A DNA stretch of 64,000 nucleotides. Origin: Ulva prolifera. Its lineage: Eukaryota > Chlorophyta > Ulvophyceae > Ulvales > Ulvaceae. Every line of letters starts with the position of its first letter. Positions within the stretch are counted from its first letter, which is position 1. Made by a program: the position numbers and the translations under genes. The DNA lies in assembly GCA_023078555.1 (NCBI GenBank), contig CM041200.1, positions 8,951,528-9,015,527 of the forward strand. The letters are read 5' to 3'. The notes beneath the pieces are model-generated. The model saw only the letters and a list, made by a program, of their open reading frames with translations, was not told the DNA's origin and made no database searches. This document shows positions 24,948 to 36,448 of the stretch, piece after piece.

Positions 24948-25249
24948 TGTGAAAGAACACAGCTGCTGTGAGTGTCTCCCTCTAGAGTACTCACAGATTC
25001 ATGCAGCCTGTGTTTAACTCCAATAGACAAGATTACAGAGGTATACACTAAGTAGAAGTATACCTGTGAAAGAACACAGCTGCTGTGAGTGTCTCCCTCT
25101 AGAGTACTCACAGATTCATGCAGCCTGCATTCAACATGCTGAGTTATACCAACTCAGCAGACTATGTGTCCACAAGCACAAACCAACCACATATCCATGC
25201 ATGTCAGCTAGAGGACACCATACCTGTGTTTAACTCCAATAGACAAGAT
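24948..25249 (+). repeat. Mosaic direct repeats (63 bp and 27 bp)
   Basis: A 63-bp unit at 24948-25010 recurs without change at 25065-25127. A 27-bp unit that directly follows and overlaps the end of the first copy (25007-25033) recurs alone at 25223-25249. The 63-bp unit carries short inverted arms (CTGTGAGT and ACTCACAG), and the spacer carries GGTATAC and GTATACC. Confidence 0.85.
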
Positions 25250-25973
25250 GTCCTACTGGAGTCAACACAAGGCTTATATGCAAACAAGCACACAGACACA
25301 TAATGTCTACCTATGTGCAAAACAACAAACGCTCCCGCTTTCTGAGTCCCTTTATCTCAGGGATCGCGTCGAGCACGTGTACAGCAACCATGCGTACAAC
25401 CACCTCTTGATATGCTAGCTTCTAGCTCCCTCACACAGCAGTCTCCTATTGAGCCATGCTTATGATTCTCCTGAAAACTCCTGGTTTCACCACAGCCTGG
25501 CGCGCAACAGTACGGGATGTGTACAACCAGGCCATCAGGGTTTGCATATTTTGTTTGATACTATACTAGTAGTTTACATTGTATGTGCTGCCAGATGTCA
25601 GCCGCAATGCGTATACGTATACATATATGTGCTCCGGCGTGGGGCAGGTGTTGCCTGGCGTGCTCATACAGTCTCTGCTGATTTCCTTTTTCATTGCAGC
25701 GAACAGCGGCATATGCCTTGATGATGTCGATGCATAGATGCTGTCGCTGATAGTGTGCGTTAACATTTGTATTGATGTGATTGTACTTTGGTGTCTTTGC
25801 TGTTGAGACAGAGGATACAACTGAGTGCCAGGTGATAGCAGGCACAAGGAGTGAGCTGTGAGACGTCTTAACATGACGACCGACTCGCTCCGCAGCGGTG
25901 GGCACGCTAAGCTCAATCGAATGTGCATCTAGCTATAGCATGGCGCTAATTTGCAGCCAACCTGCATTAGAAG

Positions 25974-26041
25974 TGGCGACGTGGCTTGGGTGGCGACGTG
26001 GCTTGGGTGGCGACGTGGCTTGGGTGGCGACGTGGCTTGGG
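25974..26041 (+). repeat. 17-bp tandem repeat, four exact units
   Basis: Unit TGGCGACGTGGCTTGGG repeated four times head to tail without change, in non-coding DNA. Confidence 0.95.
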
Positions 26042-26565
26042 CCATGACTTGATGCATTGTAATCACCTATGCTTCTTGTGAAGAATGTACCAATGTGGCA
26101 GTGCTTCCAGATTCACACCTGCGCCATGATAGGCCTGCACGCTGTCCATCTGACCTTGCAAGCTCCCCTCCACCCCAATGCCCGCTGCTGCTAGCAGCCT
26201 CAAATTCCAGGCCAAACCGGTTGCTGCTGGCATGGATTCGCTAGAGTGCCTTGCAAAACTGTCTCAGTGACCCACCGCAGTCCCAATCACATTTCATCTG
26301 GAGCCGTCTCTTGCCAATCCAAGCCTGACGAATCACATGTTGCCTGCTCATTGAACATAGACACGCACAGCACCACACTCATGGTGCATCGTGCAACGAG
26401 CAGTATGCACAGCACCGCACTGCAGGGTTGCACACCCGCCCCGGCGATCGATCTGGATCCAGACGCAGCTCGGCACTCTGCCCCCCTCTTCACTGTCACC
26501 GTTCGCCACAGGCACTGCCGCAACTCCATCGAGCGGGACGCATGCGTCGCCGCTGTCGCGCGCCC

Positions 26566-27270
26566 CTACACCCACGCTCGCCGCCACTGCCGCCGCTCCT
26601 GCGCCAACACCGCAGCATCCATCACCTCCCCAACCACACCATACACCAGAGGTGCCATTGACGACCGCAGCATGCGCCGCACGGCCGTCCGCCGCAGCAA
26701 GGTACTACACCCAACAATACAGTTGAGGACCCGCCTCTGTGCAGTCGCGCCCCTACCTTCCAGTGTGTTCATCGTCTGGTCCACAAACAGGGCCGCAGTG
26801 GTCTCTGCCCCCTCACCATCCGCCTCGCGCACCTCATCGTCATCACCGTCCCCAGCACCCGCAGCATATGCTTGACCTCTTGCCGCGCAGCGCGCTGCAG
26901 GCCACCCGAGTTGCACCTGCCGCCAGAGCTGCTGTCGATGCCATTGTGAACCGCCGCCAGTGCCGGCACCGGAGCAGGATCTCCGCGTGCGCTTCTCCGC
27001 ACTCCGGAGCGTTGTCGGTGCAACGCCGCTGCCGCTGCGTGAGCCACGGCGGCCGCCGGCCGCGGCCACATGCGTGGGGACATCGAGGATGATGTCTGTC
27101 GCACTGAGCGCGCTGCTATGATTGCCCAGGCAGCAGGTAGCTGCTGAGAAGAACCACCATGTGGCTGGATATCATTGTTAGAGCGTTGGTGTCCTACGCC
27201 GAGCGTGCGCCCGCTGGCTCCACGATGAGCGCTGGCATGGGCGCTGGCATCCTTGTGTGTAGATTGCAAT
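26566..27270 (-). pseudogene. Decayed copy of the acidic protein at 30808-31632
   Basis: Minus-strand stretches match the intact paralogue in order: AAAGGRRGSRSG, then ALAAVHNGIDSSS against ALAAVDDGIDSSS, then a D/E-rich stretch, then ETTAALFVDQTMNTLEG against EITAALFVDELINTFDG, AQRRVLNCIVGCSTLLRR, and APLVYGVVGEVMD against AHLVDGVVGAVMD. The matching segments lie in two frames, so at least two frame changes are needed and the copy appears non-functional. Its place downstream of the decayed U-box copy mirrors the intact pair. Confidence 0.6.
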
Positions 27271-27939
27271 GCTCAAAACTGTTGTACATGTGCGTACTTG
27301 ACCAGTGATGCCCTCCAGCTAGCGCAGGGTGACCGGTTGCATGATGTCCTGCTGGAGTTGGCACAGGCAGCAACATGGTGCACACACTTGTCCATCTGCA
27401 AGACACAGCGCTGACCGTCCTACCTGGCGTCAACAGCTGCAGATGGCGTGGTCAGCGGGGCCGTTCGAGCAGGAAGGGATGCCACATGACAGCCAGGTTG
27501 GAGAAGCTAGCAGTGGGTGGCTCTCCTACACAGCTTGCGCGCGGGACACCTCTCCAGTGACGCTGGCTGAGTGGCCATCACGCTGAAAATTGTACTCTGC
27601 AGAGCCCTGGGGATGCTGAATTGCAAGCACTGCGAAGGTGAATGGGGAATTGTCTCCGGATGTGCGGGAGATGCGATCCATGTTGCGCGCGTGCTGCTCA
27701 CAGTTTAGCCACGGCCAGCTGCGGTATCGCTGATTTTTTGAACGCCACGGCAGAATTTTACGCTGGAATTTGCAGTCCAGCATCTGAAGCGTTAGGCAGA
27801 CGGCGCCAAGCTCCCTTGATTCTTCTGCGCGCCTGAGGATTCTGGCATCGAGCGCTGCACATGCTCGAGGCATTCGAGAGCCTATATACCGACCTCATGA
27901 TACACAGCAGGTAAAACCAAAGCGTATAAGTTCATAATC
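27271..27939. other. Spacer upstream of U-box copy 2
   Basis: No gene recognised. It should contain the promoter of the gene starting at 27940; a TATATA stretch lies at about 27881-27886. Confidence 0.4.
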
Positions 27940-30172
27940 ATGGCTGGGCGATGCGGGGATGTCTTTGACGCTGCAGGGAGTAGCTTGTTCGAGGTATGCT
28001 CCACGCTTGATCGTAGCTTGTTCTCAGAAGACACCAGATCACGATGCCATCGTGTTTATAGATCTATAATTTCGTGAAATTATGTATCTTTGTGATGTAC
28101 GAGCGGCTGATGCTGTGGACCTGCAGGCACCGGACGACCTGGTTTGCCCCATCACACTCGCACTGTTCAAGAACCCGGTCATTACCACTGCCGGGACGAT
28201 ATACGAGGAGCATGCGATACGACTGCACATGCAGCAATCTTTCAGCGATCCTCTGACGAGCCAACGCATAAGCGAGCAGCTCACGCCTGTCATCTTCCTC
28301 CGAAGCAAAGCGAAGGAGTACGCGCAGAGAACTGCGACCCAGTGCATGCAGCGAATATTCGCGCGGGACTGCATGGAGCCTGAAAGATATCTCCGAAGAG
28401 CGTGCGAGCTTTGCGACGGAGCTGGTGCGTCAATGAACCATGCTGTTCTCTTGTTGTCGTCACAGAGTCGGAGAGGTAGGCATGCACCGCCCCACCAGCT
28501 CTGCCGCGAAACCCAGCGCCTCATATCACCGCAGCCTCTCTGGGATAGCTTCACAGCAGGCTGCCAATGTTTTGCCCCTCTGCATAAAACATCCACATGA
28601 ACACGGTGCACCGCCCCCCCCCACCCCATACTGTTTCCCGCTTGTTGGCCCACATAGGTTGGGCGTGCCAAGCGGGCGATGCCGTTTTCATGGGATGCAT
28701 ACAGGTCTGTCCGACCACCTCTGGCCGCTCGTTCGTTCTCAAACCTCAGCGGCGCGCCGCCATACTCTGTCCGACCTTTTGCCGGCACACGCCTCCTCAA
28801 CATGCAATATTGCGATATCGTGTCTGGACACGGTGCAGACATCAAGCTCAAGGGCATGCACTCCCTCGACTTCCAGGACCCCGCCGCTGGCTGCTATTCA
28901 GACCCCCGTCTGAACGGGGGCACCCTCACGGAGGCCCGCCACGATGCAGATCTGCGGCTGCTGTTCAGCTACGCATGCATGCTCGCCATGCGTGAGTCCA
29001 CCAACGCCGCGGCTTCTCTCGCTGCCTACTACATGTGCCGCACTGGTGCACACAGCGAAGTGGGCTACATTCTCGACGTCTGTCTCATCAATGGCTGGCC
29101 CGAGCCGCGCAGCCCTGAGCAGCCAGGGACGCCTGGAGCTCATGTGCATGCCGGCCATGCACCGCGACAGTCAGCCCACAAAGCTCATGCAGCTCTAGAT
29201 TCAGACACGCGTGTGCCTCAGCGCGGCGGCCCGCACCATGCATGCGGCGCCACCGTTGCTGGTGAGATCCCCAGCGGGAATGCATGTGCATCTGCATGTG
29301 CGGCTGGCGATGTCCGGGATGCCGGGGCGTCGCCCGAGCCCGCATCAGAGCCCCTGCATGAAGATCAGCAGCGGCGCCAGCTACGGCCCCGTGACGAAGC
29401 CTTTGTAGATGACATGGTCGCCTTCCTGCTGTCAGAGCGGTGGCTCCAGGGTTGCATTCCCGAGTTCCTCGACATCCTCATGAACAGCCTCGAAGCCAAC
29501 GAGCTCTCCGCGGCTGAGGTGAAGGCGGTCTGTGAGGGCCTGCTGCGCGCAGCAACGCCCGCCGCCGTCACTGCTGCGCGGGGCGCAGCCCGCACAGCCG
29601 CAGCTGCGGCAGACTTCTGCACCGAGGCGCTGCTGCGGGTGCTTTCCGAGGCGGGCGCGGCGGGGCTGCGGCCCGACGGACACGCACCCACGCAGCACCT
29701 GCCGTGCAGCTGCCCTGCATGTGATGCTGGAACGTGGCGCGGTCAGTCTGGCCACGGCGTGAGTCCGGGCGCGGCAGCGGAGGAGCTGCGTGGCAGGTTC
29801 GAGCGCAGCGAGAAGGCGATACAGGTGGTTCCGCTGCTGCTGAAGGTCACAGAGCATTGTGAGACCGCGAGTCTGCAGGGGGCAGGGGCGGGGCAAATCG
29901 ATTCGGAGAAGGCTCAGCACGCGAATGTTGATGGTGCCCCCCGCGTGGTTTGGCTGGATGAGGCCCAGCGCGCCAGAGTAAGAGCGTTGTTTGAAGGGAC
30001 CTTGCAGATGTTATCTAGCGTGCTCATAGTGTTTGTCGTGCTTGTGTTTCTCTTGTGCCTACTCTTGGGCGGCAAGCTCTGCTTAGATGTGTTGCATCGA
30101 ATCGTCTCTACTCTTGTGGCAGAGGAGGGACTTGAGCGGCAGAGGATAGCAGATTCAAGGAGTGAGCTTTGA
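27940..30172 (+). CDS. Tail-anchored U-box protein, copy 2
   Basis: Candidate E3 ubiquitin ligase of about 561 residues. Exons: 27940-27993, 28127-28424 and 28839-30172, phases agreeing and intron positions identical to copy 1. Exon 1 is an 18-codon leader (MAGRCGDVFDAAGSSLFE). Exon 2 is the U-box, residues about 19-88 (LVCPITLALFKNPVITT, TIYEEHAIRLHM, DPLTSQRI). Exon 3 has paired helices (LLFSYACMLAMRESTNAAAS and GYILDVCLINGW), a His/Ala-rich variable linker, a second helical block (DEAFVDDMVAFLLSERWL, FLDILMNSLEAN), a helix (KAIQVVPLLLKV) and a strong membrane helix near the C terminus (VLIVFVVLVFLLCLLL) followed by a basic tail of about 34 residues. A type II tail anchor with a cytosolic U-box is expected. 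Substrate unknown. Confidence 0.78.
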
Positions 30173-30807
30173 TACAGAAATGTTATGATACAGAAATGTA
30201 TTAGAGTGCAGCTGCTGACAAGCCAGGCAGAATGGAGTGTGCACTAGTAGACAGCCAACCTGTGCTGCCGGTGGCTTCCATGGGCTATGTATGGATGCAA
30301 TGTTCTCACTTTCGTTCCTCAGCAGTAAGCGTGCGTTGTATGTGTGGGAGCATCTGAGTGAAGCACTGCATTGCACTGCTGTGCAGCTACGTCGGCTACA
30401 ACATACCGAATGACGCTCACTGGTCTGTCCCAATGCATACAAACCAGTGCACAGTCACCGCATCACAGGCCACCACATGCGGTCAGTCCTGGTGAGCCCG
30501 GGCCAAGTAACATGGAGGGAAATTCCGCTGCACGCCATTGTCATCTAGATCGTCAGCACTTTGTCCGCCTGTTTGTGAGAACTATCCTCACCCCCAACAG
30601 TTGCCATGGCTAGCAGTCTTTATAGGCCAGGTCGGTGACAGGTCGATTGCACCACAGGTATAGGCAGTCTTTCATGATTGGCCGACCGCATCTCCCACTC
30701 AGATGATACCTGCAGCCACCCACATCCCCTCCCGCTAGTCCAGCCCTGAAAGCTCTCATAACATCTGCTCCTTGAGACTCAATGCGCCAGGATGCACAGC
30801 ACCGCAC
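30173..30807. other. Convergent spacer
   Basis: Lies between the 3' ends of the plus-strand U-box gene and the minus-strand acidic protein. No gene seen. Confidence 0.5.
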
Positions 30808-31632
30808 TCAAGCCTTGCGCGACCGCCTCGGCGATCCAGACGCCCGCCGCGCCATGTTGCGCCGCATCGTCGCCCGGTGCGCCGTCCGTCGCAAGGACTG
30901 CCGCAGCTCGGTCGAGCGCGTCGCAATCGTCGCTATTGTCGCGCGCCCCGCCGCCGCCGTTGTCCGCACCCCTACGGCCACGCTCGCCGCCGCCTCCCGC
31001 GCCACGTCCGCATCGTCCATCACCGCCCCAACCACACCATCCACCAGGTGCGCCATCGATAACCATACCGTGCGCCGCACGCCATTCTGCCGCAGCAGGC
31101 TACTAAACCCTGCAATCGAATCGGGGACCCGCCGCTGTGCCGTTTCCCCCCCACCGTCGAACGTGTTGATGAGCTCGTCCACGAACAGAGCCGCCGTGAT
31201 CTCCGCCTCCTCACTATCCCCGTCAATTACCTCATCATCATCATCATCATCATCATCATCCCCTGCAACTGCAGCATGCTCAATCGCCCGCTGCGCAGCG
31301 CACTCTAGCCCCCCCGAGCTCATGCTGCCGCTGCCATCGGAGCTGCTGTCGATGCCATCGTCCACCGCCGCGAGTGCCGGTGCGGGTTCTTCACCGGCAC
31401 CACTCCACACGCCGCCGCACTCCGCGTCGTCGCCGGTGCGCCGGGCGCCGCCGCTGCGCGAGCCGCGGCGGCCGCCGGCCGCAGCCACATGCATGGGGAC
31501 GTCGAGGATGATGTCTGTTGCACCAAGCGCGCCGCTGTGCTTGTCCGGGCTGCCGGCAGCTGCCGAGAAAACCCACCGTGTGGCTGAGGTGTTTGCGGTG
31601 GCGTCTCTGGTGTCAAGGGCCTTGCTTGCCAT
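30808..31632 (-). CDS. Acidic protein of unknown function
   Basis: About 274 residues from the ATG at 31632; the open frame continues upstream to about 31692 without another ATG. Features in order: N-terminal Ser/Ala/Gly region with GGRRGSRSG, DDGIDSSSDGSGS, a run of nine Asp encoded by a CAT-type triplet repeat (31230-31259), then a helical region (ITAALFVDELINTFDGGG, SIAGFSSLLRQNG, LVDGVVGAVMDDADVARE) and an Arg-rich C terminus. No family recognised. A degenerate copy lies at 26566-27270, so the gene was duplicated together with its U-box neighbour and the helical block is its best conserved part. It could be a single exon of a longer gene. Confidence 0.5.
   Translation of the reverse strand: MASKALDTRDATANTSATRWVFSAAAGSPDKHSGALGATDIILDVPMHVAAAGGRRGSRSGGARRTGDDAECGGVWSGAGEEPAPALAAVDDGIDSSSDGSGSMSSGGLECAAQRAIEHAAVAGDDDDDDDDDEVIDGDSEEAEITAALFVDELINTFDGGGETAQRRVPDSIAGFSSLLRQNGVRRTVWLSMAHLVDGVVGAVMDDADVAREAAASVAVGVRTTAAAGRATIATIATRSTELRQSLRRTAHRATMRRNMARRASGSPRRSRKA
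31230..31259 (+). repeat. CAT triplet repeat coding for poly-Asp
   Basis: Ten triplets or so within the acidic protein. Likely length-polymorphic. Confidence 0.9.
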
Positions 31633-31692
31633 TCCAGTGTTTGAGTTTTCCAGTGGCTGCCAAGCGTTTGGGTCGCCACGCGCCTGTTCCAC

Positions 31693-32612
31693 ACGGCCTG
31701 CATGCTGGTGCAGCTACATGTGCAAGGCTGCGACTTGTCGCAAGGAATGGTGTGCCATTTCAGAGACACTGGCATGCCGCGTCTGCATTGCACCTGCTGT
31801 TTGTGTGTACCTGATGCTTGTACAGCTATACCTCTGCCAGGCACACCTCTCAGCCGTGCTGCACAATTCTGCGGTTCTGGCTTGCCAGTCTCAGAAGCAG
31901 GATCGCTCTGCATACGCCGTAATGACGCACCAGGCCGTGGCCCTGCTTCCCAGCTCATTCAGCTCCCTAGTGAACAGCTTTCCATGCAGACAGACATCAA
32001 GATCTCATACAGAAGTTCCACAGTAGATCTGCTGTAACGGTGACATGGAATGGCAGGTCCGCCGCAGCTCGATCCACGATGTTGAGCCGAACTGTCCAGG
32101 TGGTAGGAGTTGTATGTGTCCGAAAGAACGGCTGAGCATTCATGTATTCAGACCGACGAGCACACAAGCCCTGAGTGGAAAACTGAACCAAATACTAGTG
32201 TGCTTGTAGGTACACTTTGACTAACCCAGAGCACCTCCACAAGCACCATACACCGCAGACTAATCTGGTACGATATACCGGTCACGCTGCAAGTGATCCA
32301 GTGCGGAAGTGTCCTGGGCGCTTTGTACTGCTGTGTCGGAGTGATCACTCCGACACAGCAGTACAAAGCAATGGGACGCTGATCGATCAGCGTCCCATTG
32401 GAACCAGAAACCTGGAATGCACCTCAGCGCAATGACCAGATGGCCCATCGGTCCTAAAAATCAAAGATATCCAAACATCGATGGATATTCAGGGACGACG
32501 TGAGCTGGAGTCCGCCATACTCTGACCAAGCTTAAGCAGGCTTCGGATTGCAGCCGCGTGTCACACATTGGCCAGCACAGAAGGGCCCGACAAGCCCGGC
32601 AGCAAACATCCG
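31693..32612. other. Spacer with tandem palindromes
   Basis: No gene recognised. It contains the two adjacent perfect palindromes at 32320-32400. Confidence 0.5.
32320..32400. repeat. Two adjacent perfect palindromes (50 bp and 32 bp)
   Basis: Positions 32320-32369 form a perfect palindrome with no spacer (centre GTGATCAC), and 32369-32400 form a second one (centre GATCGATC). They share one base. The arms are unrelated to each other. They could be transcription-termination hairpins, foldback elements or binding sites. No gene end lies close by. Confidence 0.92.
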
Positions 32613-35600
32613 TCACAGCTGCCCCAGCGGGGCACATTCGTCGCGGCATGTACAGTGGGGCGTTGTGGTCGCACCGAGCGCGCAGAGCTGCTGCGGGGTC
32701 AGGAAGCCGACGTCGCTGGCGGTCTGCATCATGCGGAACCACCACTCCAGCGCCCGCTGGTCCAGCACGAGGCCGTGCAGCGCGGCCGCCTCCGCCGCGG
32801 ACAGGCCGCGACTGGCCGCCTGGCGCCGCAGCTGGAAGTACCGGTGCACACGGGCGCACTTCGCCCCCCAGCCCTGTATGGCACCGATGGTTGGCCAACG
32901 CACGATCACGCAGAACAGGCCCATGTTCGTCGGGAGTATGTACTGCGACACGCCCTGCTGCATGGGGCATGGCACATGCAGCCAGCAGAGTGGTGCGTGA
33001 CTCATCACGGCCTGACAAGGGCTCCACAACGTCACCGATGAGGCAACTCATGCAGCTCTCAGAGACAGAAAACGACCCCCAAATCGCGTCAACTGATCTG
33101 ATGAATACACGATGCACACTTTGCAGGAGCCGACAACACGCCATCTCTGATGTCTGGCATTGCCTATGTAGTGGGGCGACAGCAGTCAGTGGCCATGGCA
33201 TGTTGCAGCAGGAAACACACGTGGGTGTGCATCGCGGCGAGGTGCATCTCTGTCGTGCTGCTGACGATGCACGCCATCAGATACTCCAGCAGCGTCGTTG
33301 TGCCGGCGAGCCACAGGGACGCGATGCAGCACAGTTGCAGCTGCGCCCACCCCTCCAGCGCGCCCACACACGCGCACAGCACCGCCGAGGCGACGTTGCA
33401 AGTGAACCACGCGATCTGGATGCGCCGTGGCGCCGCTGTCACGCGGCGAAGTGCCCACGGATGCGCGCCTTCGAGCTTCGCAGCCCTGCACACCACTCGC
33501 TATCGTACACTTGCAACTCTGCTCATTGATCACCAATCATCACATTCTTGCACGAATGCCTGAGAATGCTCATGGGGCATGCATTGCACATGAGCACCTC
33601 CATGCCTGGTGATCAATCGGCAAACTGGAGACAATCGTGCCGAGGCCTACGGTGAGTTAGATACATTTGTTCTGGACATGCGGACATGCGGACTTGTGTG
33701 CAGCAGGCTACCTTGCATAGGCCAGTAAGGGTACCGAACCACCCACACATCACAGCCATGTCTGACACCGCAGCTCCTCCCTCCGCCACGTGTTGCTGCA
33801 CTTTCACGCGATGAACTCGGCGGTCACCGCTCTGCCCAATCGATCCACCCGACATCTCTCCAATACCCTCATCATTATCCGACTCTGACCCGTCCGCCTC
33901 GGCGCCCTTTGCAAAGCGCACCGTCGCGCGGACTGCCTCTGCCCCGCGCTGAAACGCGGTGGCCGCCGCCCCGCCTTCGCGGCCCCACCAGCTCGCTCGC
34001 TTTCCCTCCCCGTCTGCCGGCACTTCCACGGCCTCCCCGAGGGAACGGCTCCGCCGAAATGCCTCGCCCATGCCGCTTTGAGACGCCTCCGCCCGCGCCA
34101 CCTCAGCAGCCGCCGGCAGCCCGCCCTCTGTGCTCGGCTGCGTTGGCCGCAGCCTCGCCCTCAGAGCCGGGCCCTCATCCCGCTCCGCCTCGGACACCGC
34201 CGCCCAGGGGAACGCAAACATGCTGAGCGTGTCTTTGTTCATGTCACACGACTCAAGCCGCCCGATCTGTGCGACCGCATTGATCAAGCCCATATCGCCC
34301 GATGGAACAACGGTCATGTGCGCCGCGGTCCCCAACGCCGCCGCCGCGCTCGGGTGCCGCTGCTGCAGCGGGTCCGGGGAGCCTCGGCCGTGCTCGCGCG
34401 CCTTGCCCTTGGGGCTGGGACGCCCGGCAGGGTTGCCGATGTCGATGTGATATACCGCGGAATCTTCCGGAACGGCTTGCGGCATTGCGGCGCCGCCGGC
34501 GGAGCGCGTGCGAGGCGGTTGAGGCTGGGGGCCGGACGGCGTGCGCGTGACGTCGACGGGGTGGCTCCGGAGGGCAGCTGCCGGAAGCGGTGGGCGCACA
34601 GCCGGGGTGCCGGAGGAGGAGGAGGAGCCGGTGGTGATGTCGGTGGAGCTGCGCGCGGCGGGGCCGTCCGGGCCGACGAGCGGCCAGCGCACGCCGCGGC
34701 TGCCCGGGATGCTGCGGCTGCTGAGGCCCTCTGAGCCTTCTGCGACTGGCTCGCCACTGTGAGCCTCTGCACACAGGCTAGCTGCCTTGGCCAAGATGCC
34801 AGCGCATAGCAATGGTGCACACTCGGCAACAGGGTATCGGCTCGATCACAGCGAGATACTTGCCTCTGCCTAGGGCCATCCATCCAAGCTTGCTGAACAG
34901 AGCTAAGGCCCCTTCAAGAGAAGCCTGATCGCATTGCATGTTGGCGCTGTGGTTGACAGTCGACATGCCAGGACGACAGAAGCAGTGTAGATGTCAATGT
35001 GAAACTCATGCATGACTGCATGCGTTGGCAGCGAAAGCCTCTGAATGCACGCAGCTGACGGATGGACACTCCAGAAAGCGAGTGTGCAAGCATCTTGTCG
35101 ATGTTGCACGCCTGCAGGAGGAACAGGGCACCCACCAACGAGTGCACAGCAGGACAGGCAGGACAGCAAAGCCGAAGCACACTGGCATGGTCTGCTACTC
35201 CCCCCGGGCGAGTCAAACTCTCGATCGACGCGCTGCGGTGCGCATCCAGGGCGTCCTGCATACACCGCACGGGCGGCGGGTCCCGCAGACCGCGACGCCG
35301 AGCCAGCACCAGCGCCGGGGGCTGGCTATCACTGACATACTTCGCTGCAGGCCCACCGGCGGCCACCCGCGCGGGCGCGAGTGGCGTGCGGTGCCACGGC
35401 CACACGTGCAGCGCCCTCAGCGCGACGGCTGCCGGGAGGACGTTCAGCACGACTGCGGCGGCGGCGAGGTCAGAGGTCAGCCGAGCACACTCGCCGTTCT
35501 CGGCGGGTGCGCCGACGGCGGGACGAGTGCCGCTGAGGTGGCAGAGGCGACTCAGCGCGGCGATGGTGATGATGCCGGCATGCAGGAGGGGCCACCAGTG

Positions 35601-35663
35601 CGGGAATGGGCCCATGATGAGCGCCCCCCGGATGCTCAGTATGAGCAGCCAGCGCCGGACCAT
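32613..35663 (-). CDS. Multi-pass membrane protein with a long hydrophilic loop
   Basis: Likely exons (minus): 35663-35183, 34766 to about 33712, about 33501-33221 and 32957-32613; roughly 720 residues. ATG 35663 is chosen because a hydrophobic segment follows at once (RRWLLILSIRGALIMG, then LLHAGIITIAALSRL). A further helix is AAAAVVLNVLPAAVAL. Exon 2 is a Ser/Pro/Gly/Arg-rich hydrophilic region of about 350 residues. Exon 3 brings two helices (IQIAWFTCNVASAVLCACVG and IASLWLAGTTTLLEYLMAC). Exon 4 has NMGLFCVIVRWPTIGAI and an amphipathic tail (SAAEAAALHGLVLDQRALEW). The exon 2/3 phase is not settled. No family recognised. It lies in tandem with the HEYGH protein downstream of that gene on the same strand, but I saw no sequence similarity. 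Confidence 0.5.
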
Positions 35664-35699
35664 CCATGCGGCGACCGCACGGCGGTGCCGATCTCCTCC

Positions 35700-36448
35700 T
35701 GCCTACACCACACGCTGTCTCTCCGTGAGCCAGTGCGCATACAAGCTGCAAGAACCTCAAGGAGACGATTCTTTTCAGCACATTGCAAACGCGCTGCGTT
35801 TGCACAACTCTCGCACAACACAACACCGCGGGGCTCACGCTGGCAGCCGTGTGCGTGTGGGAACGCGTAAATGTGTAAAGAATACGTGCCTCGTATTGAC
35901 ATCTCAAGCGGGTGCAGAATGCCTGCGTCTGTGCACAGCATTCGCGATCATGACGGCGAACAAGCTTGTTGCCGCTGGCATAAGTTTGCGCCACATCGCG
36001 CGGACGGCAATTTCAATCATTGATTATGCGCCTGACAGCACAACCTTGTCAGACCCGCGCGCAAAGATTTCCAGCCTACACATGGTTCGCAAATGCAACT
36101 GATCACGACTCTCGTAAGTCTTCGGACAATCCCTCCGGGGCACGCCGCGATCGCGATCGAACTGTCACGTCATCACACATATATACTGGCCACGTAACAG
36201 GTCGGCCAAGCTGCGGATTCCAAAACCCCACATGTGGCCACATGCCGTGGCAGGGCACGGTACCGGCGTACGTGGGCCGCGCGACCTGCATCCGTGCACG
36301 TGGATCCCGCACGCCTGCAGCGCACCACCATCGATGCCCAAGTTACAAAAGAGTGAACGGGAGAAAACAAACACTGAAACCGAATCTCATCCGAATCAAC
36401 TGCAACATACACTCACACACACACGAACACTACAACCGCACTCACAAC
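35700..36448. other. Spacer between two membrane-protein genes
   Basis: No convincing gene. It may hold further 5' exons of the gene at 32613-35663, since a possible acceptor lies at about 35700. Confidence 0.4.

Larger units (their letters stand above)
24851..26565. other. Repeat-rich spacer
   Basis: Contains a poly-G run (24921-24943), a 63-bp direct repeat with hairpin potential (24948-25127), related fragments to 25249, and a 17-bp tandem repeat (25974-26041). No gene recognised. Confidence 0.55.

Noticed and set aside
24948-25127. Possible CRISPR-like direct repeats
   Set aside because: Only two copies, unequal context and a eukaryotic setting; a simple local duplication explains them.
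30782-32026. Plus-strand open frame of 414 codons
   Set aside because: Shadow of the acidic minus-strand protein. The decayed copy at 26566-27270 shows similarity only in the minus-strand reading.
35062-36102. Plus-strand open frame of 346 codons
   Set aside because: Opposite exon 1 of the multi-pass membrane protein, whose hydrophobic pattern on the minus strand is more convincing.
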